A stretch of DNA of 40,816 bases from Anaerolineae bacterium. GTDB taxonomy: Bacteria; Chloroflexota; Anaerolineae; UBA1429. This document shows positions 1-7,309 of the stretch, piece after piece (positions within the stretch are counted from its first letter, which is position 1; every line of letters begins with the position of its first letter). Made by a program: the position numbers and the translations under genes. The stretch is taken from contig SLPC01000019.1 of assembly GCA_007132185.1 (NCBI GenBank), forward strand, positions 1 through 40,816, in the 5' to 3' direction. The notes beneath the pieces are model-generated. The model was not told where the DNA came from and ran no database searches. It worked only from the letters and a program-made list of their open reading frames with translations.

Positions 1-578
1 CGGGGGCCCTGGGCGAGATCCTGGCCTTACGGACCACCAACCGCGGCTTGATGCCGGGGGGCTTCTTTATCGAGCTGGAGCGCTCGGGGGGCGGCGCGGC
101 CATCGACCACAGCGTACATGTGGCCGACCTGCTGCGGCGCCTGACCAGCAGCGACCCGGTGCGCGTGTATGCCGAGGTGGGGCATGGACTCTACCACGAG
201 GCCTGGGACGACAGCGGCCTACTGTCCATCGACATGGCCTCGGGAGCTGTCGCCACGCTGGACACCAGTTGGAGCCGTCCCAAGAGCTATCCCACCTGGG
301 GAGATGTCACCCTTCAGGTGATCGGCAGCAAGGGTAATGCCTATGCTGACCTGTTCGGCCAGCATGTGACATTATACCCCCATGAGGGCACCAAACCACG
401 CTGGATATCGTGGGGTAGCGACCTGGACAGCCTCATGGTGGATGACTTTATCGCGGCGGTGCGCCAGGGTCAGGCGCCGCGCAGCACTGGCCAGGACGGA
501 CTTGTCGCACTGGAGGTGGCTCTGGCCGCCTATGCCTCAGCGGAGGCGGGACAGCCGGTAGAGATCGGGAGCCTGTAG
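1..578 (+). CDS. Gfo/Idh/MocA-family oxidoreductase, C-terminal part (cut by window start)
   Basis: This is the C-terminal catalytic half of a Gfo/Idh/MocA NAD(P)-dependent sugar or inositol dehydrogenase. The frame is open from base 3. The N-terminal Rossmann fold lies outside the window. The visible part carries the family signature GGGAAIDHSVHVADLL, whose Asp-His...His residues line the substrate pocket, preceded by a PGGFFIELERS stretch typical of the sheet domain. The end, TGQDGLVALEVALAAYASAEAGQ, is the usual final helix of the family, so the C-terminus looks complete. The URO-D-like gene starts 41 bp downstream on the same strand, which suggests co-transcription and a role in sugar or C1 catabolism. 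The exact substrate cannot be read from sequence. Confidence 0.9.
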   Translation, partial: GALGEILALRTTNRGLMPGGFFIELERSGGGAAIDHSVHVADLLRRLTSSDPVRVYAEVGHGLYHEAWDDSGLLSIDMASGAVATLDTSWSRPKSYPTWGDVTLQVIGSKGNAYADLFGQHVTLYPHEGTKPRWISWGSDLDSLMVDDFIAAVRQGQAPRSTGQDGLVALEVALAAYASAEAGQPVEIGSL

Positions 579-619
579 TAGCTATTCCTGGATCAGAGGC
601 CCGCGAGAGGAGCATTTTG

Positions 620-1837
620 ATGACTGACATACGTGGCGGCGAGGGTCGCTATGGGGCCGATCTGGCAGCGCGGGAGCGGTTCAACCGCACCATGCACTAT
701 CAGCAGGTGGACTATGTGTCGCACCTTGAGTTTGGCTATTGGACCGAGCTCAAAGAGGATTGGATGGCGGCGGGCTATCTGCCCCAGAGCCTGCGCCAGC
801 CCGACGGCACCATCCCCGACCGGTTGGTCGAAGAGTTCTTTGGCGTGGAGCAGTTCGAGAGTTTCAACGCCCGGATCGAGGCGCTGCCCCTGCGCGAGGA
901 GGTCGTAGTCGAGCAGACCGAGACGACGAGGACCTACCGGGATGGACTGGGCGTCCTGCGTCAGGACAAGGCCTCTGGCACCGAGACGATCCCTCACTTT
1001 CTCGAGTTCCCCATTCGCGACCGCGCCAGCTGGAACGCCTTTCGCGACGAGTTCCTGGACCCCGACCACCCCGCTCGGCGCATTTCTGAGGCCGAGTTTG
1101 CGGCTCTGGAGCAGATGAGTCGCCACACGACAAACCCCATGGTCACGAACCTGGGCTCGTTCATCGGGCGCATCCGCGACTGGATCGGGTTTGAGCAGTT
1201 GGCTTACATGTCTGTGGATGACCCTGATCTCGTAGAAGAGATGGTGATCCATGTAGCCCAGATGCGGCTGCAGCTCTTTCCCGAGGTGCTGGAGCGCGGC
1301 TGGTTCGACGCGGCGGGCGGCTGGGAGGATATCGCGTTCAACAGCGGTCCCCTGCTCAATCCCCGCTTCTTTCGCGAGCGCATCATGCCCCACATGGTGC
1401 CCGTGATCAAGTTGCTGCACGAGCATGGCATCGACGTGATCTGGACCGATTGCGATGGCAACATATTAAAGCTGATCCCCCTCTGGTTGGACGTGGGGGT
1501 CAACTGCATGTTTCCGCTAGAGGTGCACCCAGGCAATGATCCGGTGGCGCTCAAGGGCGAGTATGGGCGCGATCTGCTGATTCGCGGGGGTTTCGACAAG
1601 TTTGCACTATGGGAGGGGCGCGAGGCCGTCCTGCGGGAGCTAAGACGGCTGGAGCCCATCGTCGCCAAGGGCGGCTTTATCCCCCATGTCGACCATCGTT
1701 GCCCCGCGTTGGTCTCTTTTGACACCTACTGCTACTATATCTGGGAGAAATGCCACATGCTGGGCTGGCCCGAGGAAAAGATCAAGGCCTTTGCCTTCTA
1801 TGAGGTGTGGCAGACCCAGGCATCGACAAACCGTTAG
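620..1837 (+). CDS. Uroporphyrinogen decarboxylase (URO-D) family protein, not HemE
   Basis: The 405-residue protein belongs to the URO-D superfamily, which includes haem-pathway HemE and cobalamin/methyl-transferring MtaA-like enzymes. The barrel motif WTDCDGN (residues 275-281) and the late HVDHRC (356-361) give Asp, His and Cys residues able to bind a metal. The N-terminal arginine-rich motif expected of true HemE is not seen. Together these favour a methyltransferase-like or orphan URO-D paralogue. The ATG at 620 is chosen because GAGAGGAG lies just upstream; a TTG three bases earlier is less likely. It follows the Gfo/Idh gene by 41 bp and precedes the MBL gene by 8 bp, so the three probably form one transcript. 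Family placement is firm; reaction unknown. Confidence 0.85.
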   Translation: MTDIRGGEGRYGADLAARERFNRTMHYQQVDYVSHLEFGYWTELKEDWMAAGYLPQSLRQPDGTIPDRLVEEFFGVEQFESFNARIEALPLREEVVVEQTETTRTYRDGLGVLRQDKASGTETIPHFLEFPIRDRASWNAFRDEFLDPDHPARRISEAEFAALEQMSRHTTNPMVTNLGSFIGRIRDWIGFEQLAYMSVDDPDLVEEMVIHVAQMRLQLFPEVLERGWFDAAGGWEDIAFNSGPLLNPRFFRERIMPHMVPVIKLLHEHGIDVIWTDCDGNILKLIPLWLDVGVNCMFPLEVHPGNDPVALKGEYGRDLLIRGGFDKFALWEGREAVLRELRRLEPIVAKGGFIPHVDHRCPALVSFDTYCYYIWEKCHMLGWPEEKIKAFAFYEVWQTQASTNR

Positions 1838-1845
1838 GAGCACGC

Positions 1846-2484
1846 ATGGAGATTACCTGGTATGGCCGATCCTGCTTTCGACTGCGCGGAAGGGGCGCCT
1901 CCGTGGTCACCGATCCCTTTTCGCCAGAAATGGGCTATCGCCTGCCGCGCATGAGCGCCAGCCTCGTCACTGTCAGCAACGACGACGAGGAGCATAACTA
2001 TACCCGGATTGTACGCGATCGGCCCTATCTCATTCAGGGGCCCGGCGAGTATGAGGTGGGCGGCCTCTTTGTCATCGGCGTGCGCACGTATCCTGAGGAC
2101 AAGCGGGGCGCGGAGAATGGCAAGAATACGGCGTACCTGATCGAGTTCGAGGAGATAGCCATCTGTCATCTGGGCGACCTGGGGCATCTGCCCACCCAGG
2201 AGCAGATCGAGGAACTGGACGGCATCGACATTCTGATGATCCCTGTGGGCGGACGCGATGTGCTCACGAGCGCTCGCGCTGCTGAGGTTGTCAGCATGCT
2301 AGAGCCCCGGTTGGTAATCCCCATGCGTTACCGCATCCCCGATATGGACCGCGAGATGGCTACCGTAACCCGTTTCCTGGGCGAGATGAACGCCAAGGAT
2401 GTCCAACCACAAGAGAACCTGCGTGTGACCGTGTCCCAGTTGCCCAGTGAGACAGGCGTTGCGCTGTTGACACCGCGTCGCTAA
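1846..2484 (+). CDS. Metallo-beta-lactamase-fold protein (UPF0173-like) with degraded metal motif
   Basis: The protein has 212 residues, about the usual size for single-domain MBL-fold proteins of the UPF0173/YtkL type. The start MEITWYGRSCFRL and the VVTDPF strand match that family. Members usually have a His in the first turn (GHSCF) and an HxHxxH-type metal site. Here the first is Arg8 and the site reads VSNDDEEHN (residues 43-51), keeping only His50. A later CHLGDLGH (107-114) is preserved. Metal binding may therefore be altered, or Asp/Glu may substitute. The ATG is preceded by TAGGAG and lies 8 bp after the URO-D stop. A gap of 27 bp leads to folP. Cytoplasmic; substrate unknown. Confidence 0.8.
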   Translation: MEITWYGRSCFRLRGRGASVVTDPFSPEMGYRLPRMSASLVTVSNDDEEHNYTRIVRDRPYLIQGPGEYEVGGLFVIGVRTYPEDKRGAENGKNTAYLIEFEEIAICHLGDLGHLPTQEQIEELDGIDILMIPVGGRDVLTSARAAEVVSMLEPRLVIPMRYRIPDMDREMATVTRFLGEMNAKDVQPQENLRVTVSQLPSETGVALLTPRR

Positions 2485-2511
2485 ACGTCCTTTCGAAAGG
2501 AACCGCTGGCT

Positions 2512-3762
2512 ATGGCCGCCTACACCATCGACATTCTGGCCCCCCGCTATGGCACGGCGGCGTTGCCCGAAAGCACCCGGCAATGGGCACGCGCAAGGGA
2601 AACGCTGATCACCCGCGTGCGCCCGACACGCCAGCGATCATCAGCCTCAGAGAGCCTGCTTTCGGCCCCTACAAGGCACGATATCGCGGCTCACCATGAT
2701 GAGGCGAGCGGTGTGTGGATGCTGGCAGGCACGTTGGCCGAGCTGGCTGAGGCCGCTTCAGAATGGGCCGCGATGCCTGATGCCGACGCCGCTGCGTTGG
2801 GCCGCGAGCTGGGTCTGGCGTTGCAGCACGCCACGACCACACCGGCGTGGAGTACCCAGATCGGCTCGCAGACGTTCCTATGGGGCGAGCGCACCTATGT
2901 GATGGGGATTGTCAACGTCACACCCGACTCGTTCTCGGGCGATGGGCTCCTGGCGGTGGACGATGCACGCTCCGATGCGTGGACAGCGACGGCCGTAGAG
3001 CAGGCGCTGGCCTTTGTGGCCCAGGGCGCCGACATCATCGACATTGGCGGCGAATCCACCCGCCCCGGCGCTACCCCCGTTGATGCAGAAGAGGAGATCC
3101 GCCGTGTGGTACCGGCCATTGAGACGTTGCGTCGCCAGAGCGATATTCCCATCTCGGTGGACACAGTCAAGGCCAGCGTCGCCCGTGCCGCTCTGGATGC
3201 GGGCGCAGACATGATCAACGACGTCTGGGGCCTGCGCCTCGACCCCGCCATGGGGCCCTTGGTCGCTGAGCGCCAGGTGCCCGTGATCCTGATGCACAAC
3301 CGCAGTCGGCCCAGAGACTCGGTCATCTCCGCACGGCTCGGCGGGCGCTATGTGGGCGTGGCCTATGATGACCTGGTGCTGGATCTCTTGGAGGAGCTAC
3401 AGGCCCAGGTGGCGGTCGCCGAGAGCCAGGGCATCCCCCGGGAGCGCTTGATCGTCGACCCGGGGCTGGGCTTTGGCAAGACGGTGCCTCAGAACCTGGC
3501 CCTGCTGGATCGTTGCGATGCCCTGCGTGTGTTGGGCCTGCCCATCCTGCTGGGGCCATCCCGCAAGTCGTTTATCGGTTATACGTTGGACCTGCCGCCC
3601 GAGGAGCGCATCCAGGGCACCATGGCCAGCCTGGCAGTGGCCGTCGTCCAGGGCGGCGCCGATATCGTGCGGGTGCACGACGTCGAGACGGCGGTGCAGG
3701 CCGCCCGCATGGTCGATGCCATTATCGCTGGAGGCGCCTCGCTTGCCGGCGAGCAGGACTAG
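2512..3762 (+). CDS. folP: Dihydropteroate synthase, long form
   Basis: It joins p-aminobenzoate to the pterin diphosphate to make dihydropteroate in folate synthesis. All signature blocks are present: NVTPDSFSGDG (from residue 135), DIIDIGGESTRPGA (174-187), DMINDVWGL, DPGLGFGKT (from 316) and LGPSRKSFIG (347-356) with the Lys/Ser/Arg that hold pABA and diphosphate. At 416 residues it is about 130 longer than the minimal enzyme. The extra N-terminal 120 residues contain VWMLAGTLAELAEAASEW, resembling the accessory domain of long DHPS proteins of clostridia and some other lineages. AAAGGA precedes the ATG by about 10 bases. folK follows after 8 bp, giving a two-step folate pair. Confidence 0.95.
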   Translation: MAAYTIDILAPRYGTAALPESTRQWARARETLITRVRPTRQRSSASESLLSAPTRHDIAAHHDEASGVWMLAGTLAELAEAASEWAAMPDADAAALGRELGLALQHATTTPAWSTQIGSQTFLWGERTYVMGIVNVTPDSFSGDGLLAVDDARSDAWTATAVEQALAFVAQGADIIDIGGESTRPGATPVDAEEEIRRVVPAIETLRRQSDIPISVDTVKASVARAALDAGADMINDVWGLRLDPAMGPLVAERQVPVILMHNRSRPRDSVISARLGGRYVGVAYDDLVLDLLEELQAQVAVAESQGIPRERLIVDPGLGFGKTVPQNLALLDRCDALRVLGLPILLGPSRKSFIGYTLDLPPEERIQGTMASLAVAVVQGGADIVRVHDVETAVQAARMVDAIIAGGASLAGEQD

Positions 3763-3770
3763 TCCTGGCT

Positions 3771-4274
3771 ATGGCGCGGGTTTATGTGGGTTTGGGCAGC
3801 AACCTGGGGCGCCGGGCCGAGGCAATTCAGGAGGCCTGTGAGCGCATGGTTGCCCGGGGCGCTACGCTGGTGGCGCTCTCGCCGTTGTACGAGACCGAGC
3901 CCTGGGGACTGGTGAATCAGCCCCGCTTTATCAATGCCGCCTGCGCCGTAGAGGTGCCCTGGCCGCCGCTCGAGACGCTACACATCCTCAAGCGAATCGA
4001 AAGAGAGATGGGGCGCGCTCCCGCCGCCCGATACGGCCCACGCATCATTGACCTGGACATCCTGCTATTTGACAGGATCCACCTCGTCACCGATCGGCTG
4101 ACCATCCCCCACCCGGGCATGCTGGACAGGGCCACGGTCCTGCTGCCGCTGGCAGACATCGCCGCTGACCTGGTCCACCCGGTGACAGGGCGCAACATCA
4201 GGGAGCACCTGCAGGCCCTGGGCGAAATCACAGGTATCGCGCCTTACCCGCCGGGATTGCCTCCTCAGTGCTAG
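3771..4274 (+). CDS. folK: 2-amino-4-hydroxy-6-hydroxymethyldihydropteridine diphosphokinase (HPPK)
   Basis: It transfers diphosphate from ATP to 6-hydroxymethyl-dihydropterin, making the substrate of the folP product encoded just upstream. At 167 residues it has the normal HPPK length. The start VYVGLGSNLG (residues 4-13), the LSPLYETEPWG block, NQPRFINA and the Mg-binding IIDLDILLF (92-100, Asp94 and Asp96), followed by LTIPHPGMLDRA, are diagnostic. No strong Shine-Dalgarno is visible before the ATG, so translation is probably coupled to folP, 8 bp upstream. No folB gene lies between folP and folK. The stop codon directly abuts the stop codon of the convergent GH2 gene. Confidence 0.95.
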   Translation: MARVYVGLGSNLGRRAEAIQEACERMVARGATLVALSPLYETEPWGLVNQPRFINAACAVEVPWPPLETLHILKRIEREMGRAPAARYGPRIIDLDILLFDRIHLVTDRLTIPHPGMLDRATVLLPLADIAADLVHPVTGRNIREHLQALGEITGIAPYPPGLPPQC

Positions 4275-5972
4275 CTAGCCCTTGCGCCGCCGGGCCAGCA
4301 GCTCTCGCGTCCGATGATAAGCCAATTTCGGTTGGCGATATTCGTTCAGCAGGCCCTTGTTGTTATAGTTGCGGGGCCGCATCAGAACGCGACGGTTACC
4401 CGGGCCTCGGTCGGTGCGTGTGTCAAAGAGCTGCCACACGTAGAAACCGACCAGGTCATCGCGATCGAGGAAATGCGTCATGCAGTCCGTCACCAGTTCG
4501 GCCTGATGCTCCTCACTCCAGATCACACCCTCTTCCAGCGCCCGCCAGCCATAGATGCCGCCGGCCCCAAACTCGGAGACAAGCATCGGCTTGCGGCCGA
4601 TGATGGAGCGCATGCGGCTCAGGAATTGGGGCCAGGTCTCGTCGTCGGTGTACCAGCCGTGGTAGGCATTCAGGCATACGAGGTCCACCAGATCAAAGCA
4701 GCGATCCCTCGCGCCACGGTCGGTGGCATAGGTTATGGGGCGAGAGCGATCCACGTCGCGCACGGTCTCGACCAGGCGCGAAACTAGTAGCTCGCCTTCA
4801 AGGGTGTCGGTGGCGCACTCGTTGAGGACGCTCCAAGCCCAGATGCAGGGATGGTTTACATCCCGATCGACCATCCCCCATACCATGGCAGCGGCCCGGT
4901 CCACCAGGGTCTCGTGAGCCAACTGCTCGGACGAGTAACCCCACAGCGGGATCTCTTCCAAAAAGAGGATGCCGCGCTCGTCGCACAAATCGAGAAAGCG
5001 CTGGTCGTTGGGATAATGAGAGCCGCGAATGGCGTTACCGCCCCACTCTTGCACCAGATCGAGGTCGCGCAGCATCAGATGCTCGGGCAACGCGCAGCCC
5101 CATTCAGGATGATCCTCGTGGCGATTGACGCCAATGATCTGCAACGGCTCACCATTGATCAGTACCCCGTTCCCTTGCACGCGGATCTCGCAAAAGCCAG
5201 TACGCTCGATCAGGTCGTCATCCTCGAGATCGAGACAAACAGTGTACAGTCGGGGGTGGTCCGGCGACCAACGTTCCCTCTGGCCCAGCTCGACACCGAA
5301 CATGAGCACCTCTGCCTGGCCCGGCTCCATCGTAACTTCACCCGAGCGCACGCGTTCATTGTCGACCCAGAGCGTCCAATGTCTCTCCTCCGGCTGGTCT
5401 GCCAGCGAGATCAGCTCCGCCCGCACATTGAGTGCCGCGTCACCATTGCGGATGAGGGGGGTCAGGCGCAGCGATTGAATGTAGACGGGGCATTGGAACA
5501 GCTCGACAAAGACCGGCCTGGGGATGCCGCCATAGCGGAACCAGTCCAGGTTGTCCGAGGGGATGGTGCGGTGGGCATCATGGGTGTTGTCTACTCGTAC
5601 TACGAGCTCGTGCTCGCCGATGCCTGGCTCAGGCACCATAAAAGAAAAGGGCAGAAACCCGCCATAGTGCTCGCCCAGAGGCTCTCCATCCAACCAGACA
5701 TTGGCCTGGTGGGTCACCGCCGTAAAGCGTATGGCCATGGCGCTGCACGCCTCTACGGTGAACCGGCATCGTAGCCAGGCGGGTCCCTCATAGTTGAGCA
5801 GTGGGCGTAGCGTGTTCCAGACCCCAGGGATCCACATGGCATAGTGTTGCTCGGGAAAAGTCTGATACCACTCCTCTTGCAGACCACGATCCTTGGGATC
5901 AGGAATCAGGTCCCACACGCCGTCCAGAGATTGGGATTGCCGCTTGTGCGAAGTCCGAAAGGTGCGATGCAT
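4275..5972 (-). CDS. Glycoside hydrolase family 2 enzyme (beta-glucuronidase/beta-galactosidase-like)
   Basis: The 565-residue protein has the three-domain GH2 plan: a jelly-roll sugar-binding domain (LDGVWDL onwards), an immunoglobulin-like domain in the middle, and a C-terminal TIM barrel. Barrel motifs are NRHEDHPEWG (Glu286), SVLNEC with the predicted acid/base Glu385, and MLVSEFGAGG with the predicted nucleophile Glu467. Length and the YNNKGLL region near the end resemble beta-glucuronidase more than the much longer LacZ. No signal peptide is visible, so it is probably cytoplasmic and acts on imported glycosides. The start is the ATG following GGGAAGAG; the frame stays open further upstream but that stretch looks non-coding. 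A promoter at 6007-6035 serves it. It diverges from the GT4 gene. Confidence 0.9.
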   Translation of the reverse strand: MHRTFRTSHKRQSQSLDGVWDLIPDPKDRGLQEEWYQTFPEQHYAMWIPGVWNTLRPLLNYEGPAWLRCRFTVEACSAMAIRFTAVTHQANVWLDGEPLGEHYGGFLPFSFMVPEPGIGEHELVVRVDNTHDAHRTIPSDNLDWFRYGGIPRPVFVELFQCPVYIQSLRLTPLIRNGDAALNVRAELISLADQPEERHWTLWVDNERVRSGEVTMEPGQAEVLMFGVELGQRERWSPDHPRLYTVCLDLEDDDLIERTGFCEIRVQGNGVLINGEPLQIIGVNRHEDHPEWGCALPEHLMLRDLDLVQEWGGNAIRGSHYPNDQRFLDLCDERGILFLEEIPLWGYSSEQLAHETLVDRAAAMVWGMVDRDVNHPCIWAWSVLNECATDTLEGELLVSRLVETVRDVDRSRPITYATDRGARDRCFDLVDLVCLNAYHGWYTDDETWPQFLSRMRSIIGRKPMLVSEFGAGGIYGWRALEEGVIWSEEHQAELVTDCMTHFLDRDDLVGFYVWQLFDTRTDRGPGNRRVLMRPRNYNNKGLLNEYRQPKLAYHRTRELLARRRKG

Positions 5973-6006
5973 CTCTTCCCCCGTCCTCTGCAAGAATGAT
6001 GCGCTC

Positions 6007-6035
6007 AGTATATGCAGGACCCCGTTCCTCTGCAA
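6007..6035 (-). promoter_or_regulatory. Sigma70-type promoter of the GH2 gene
   Basis: On the minus strand a TTGCAG -35 box (6030-6035) is followed by 17 bases and a TATACT -10 box (6007-6012). Transcription would start near 6000, leaving a leader of under 30 bases before the GH2 ATG at 5972. The position also independently supports that ATG over the upstream in-frame extension. Confidence 0.65.
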
Positions 6036-6125
6036 TCGCCAGCACGCCCCGCAATAGGGTGCCGGATAGGTCACGCGCCAGAACTGTGGTAGACTGGCAC
6101 CGTGGCAAAAGGGAGTGGAGGACAG

Positions 6126-7229
6126 ATGCGGATTCTGCATGTCTACAAGGCATATTCTCCGGTGCTGGGCGGCATCGAGAACCATGTCAAGCTGGTGGCC
6201 GAGGGCCAAGCAGCGGCGGGCCATGATGTGACCGTGTTGGTGACCGCTCCTGGGGCCCGCACTATGGTCGAGACTCGGGCCGGCGTGCGGGTGATCAAGG
6301 CAGGCCGGATGGTAGAGATTGCCTCAACGCCCCTCAGCCTGAGCCTACCCGGTTATCTCTATCGTCAGCGCCCCGATATCACGCATCTGCATTTCCCCTA
6401 TCCCCCCGCAGAAGCTGCCCAGGCGCCCCTGCTCGGCCGGCGACCCACGGTTCTCAGCTATCACAGCGACATCGTGCGGCAAAAACGCCTGAGGCTGTTC
6501 TATGAGCCCCTCATGCAACATGTGCTGCGGCGCGTGGACCGCATCCTGGTCAGTTCGCCCGCCTACCTGGCCAGCTCGCCGGTACTCACCAGGGTATCGG
6601 AGCGGTGTACCATCCTGCCCTATGGCATCGAGCAGGAACGCTTTCGCACCGCCACGCCCGAAAAGACTGCCGCGATCCGGGAGCGATATGGGCATGGTCC
6701 GCTGATTCTCTTTGTGGGTGTACTGCGTTACTATAAAGGGGTCCAGTATCTGCTCAAGGCCATGCAGAAGGTACCCGCTCGTCTGCTCATTGTCGGCGCG
6801 GGCCCCGAAGGCGCTGCCCTGCGCGCCCAGGCCCAGGCGCCCGGACTGATGGACCGGGTACACTTTGCCGGAGCCGTGGATGATGATGATCTGCCCGCCT
6901 ACTACCAGGCCGCCGACGTCTTTTGTCTACCGGCCAGCGAGCGCAGTGAGGCCTTTGGCCTCGTCCAGGTCGAGGCGCTTAGTGCCGGACTGCCGATTGT
7001 GAGCACTGAACTGGGCACGGGCACAAGTTATGTCAATCAGCATAACGAGTCGGGCCTTGTGGTACCGCCGCGCGCCGCGGAGGCTCTGACAGGCGCACTG
7101 GTTCGTATGGTGCGCGACGACGAGCTCCGGCACACCCTGGCGGCGGGGGCTCGCAAACGGGCCAAAGCATTCACCGCTGAGCGCATGTTGCAGGATATCG
7201 ACGCCGTCTATGCAGAGGTGCTTGCATAG
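6126..7229 (+). CDS. GT4-family glycosyltransferase
   Basis: The 367-residue retaining glycosyltransferase has the GT-B fold. The N-terminal lobe starts MRILHVYKAYSPVLGGIENH, with the loop that contacts the acceptor. The C-terminal lobe has LILFVGVLRYYKGVQYLL, the nucleotide-sugar donor region VGAGPEG, and the EX7E motif Glu275...Glu283 in SEAFGLVQVE. No membrane segment is present; it should work at the cytoplasmic membrane face on a lipid-linked or surface glycan. The ATG is preceded by GGAGG (6117-6121). It lies in front of the O-antigen-ligase-like gene, though that gene has its own promoter. Sugar specificity cannot be read; related enzymes include mannosyl- and rhamnosyltransferases. 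Confidence 0.9.
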   Translation: MRILHVYKAYSPVLGGIENHVKLVAEGQAAAGHDVTVLVTAPGARTMVETRAGVRVIKAGRMVEIASTPLSLSLPGYLYRQRPDITHLHFPYPPAEAAQAPLLGRRPTVLSYHSDIVRQKRLRLFYEPLMQHVLRRVDRILVSSPAYLASSPVLTRVSERCTILPYGIEQERFRTATPEKTAAIRERYGHGPLILFVGVLRYYKGVQYLLKAMQKVPARLLIVGAGPEGAALRAQAQAPGLMDRVHFAGAVDDDDLPAYYQAADVFCLPASERSEAFGLVQVEALSAGLPIVSTELGTGTSYVNQHNESGLVVPPRAAEALTGALVRMVRDDELRHTLAAGARKRAKAFTAERMLQDIDAVYAEVLA

Positions 7230-7250
7230 TAACAGAGATATGGGCCATGC

Positions 7251-7279
7251 TTGCATAATCTGTAAACATCAGGTATCAT
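7251..7279 (+). promoter_or_regulatory. Sigma70-type promoter of the O-antigen-ligase/TPR gene
   Basis: A TTGCAT -35 box (7251-7256), a 17-base spacer and a TATCAT -10 box (7274-7279) lie in the short gap after the GT4 gene. The predicted start near 7286 gives a leader of about 25 bases carrying the AAGGAGAAGG ribosome site of the ATG at 7310. Confidence 0.6.
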
Positions 7280-7309
7280 TTCAAGAGTCGCGTGCTCCAA
7301 GGAGAAGGG

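Noticed and set aside
593-1426. Open frame of 277 codons on the minus strand over the URO-D gene
   Set aside because: Antisense shadow; the plus-strand gene has ribosome site and family motifs.
617-1837. HemE (uroporphyrinogen decarboxylase proper)
   Set aside because: The HemE N-terminal arginine motif is not seen, and no other haem genes are near.
4851-5774. Open frame of 307 codons on the plus strand inside the GH2 gene
   Set aside because: It is antisense to the conserved GH2 catalytic region; no ribosome site or family motif.
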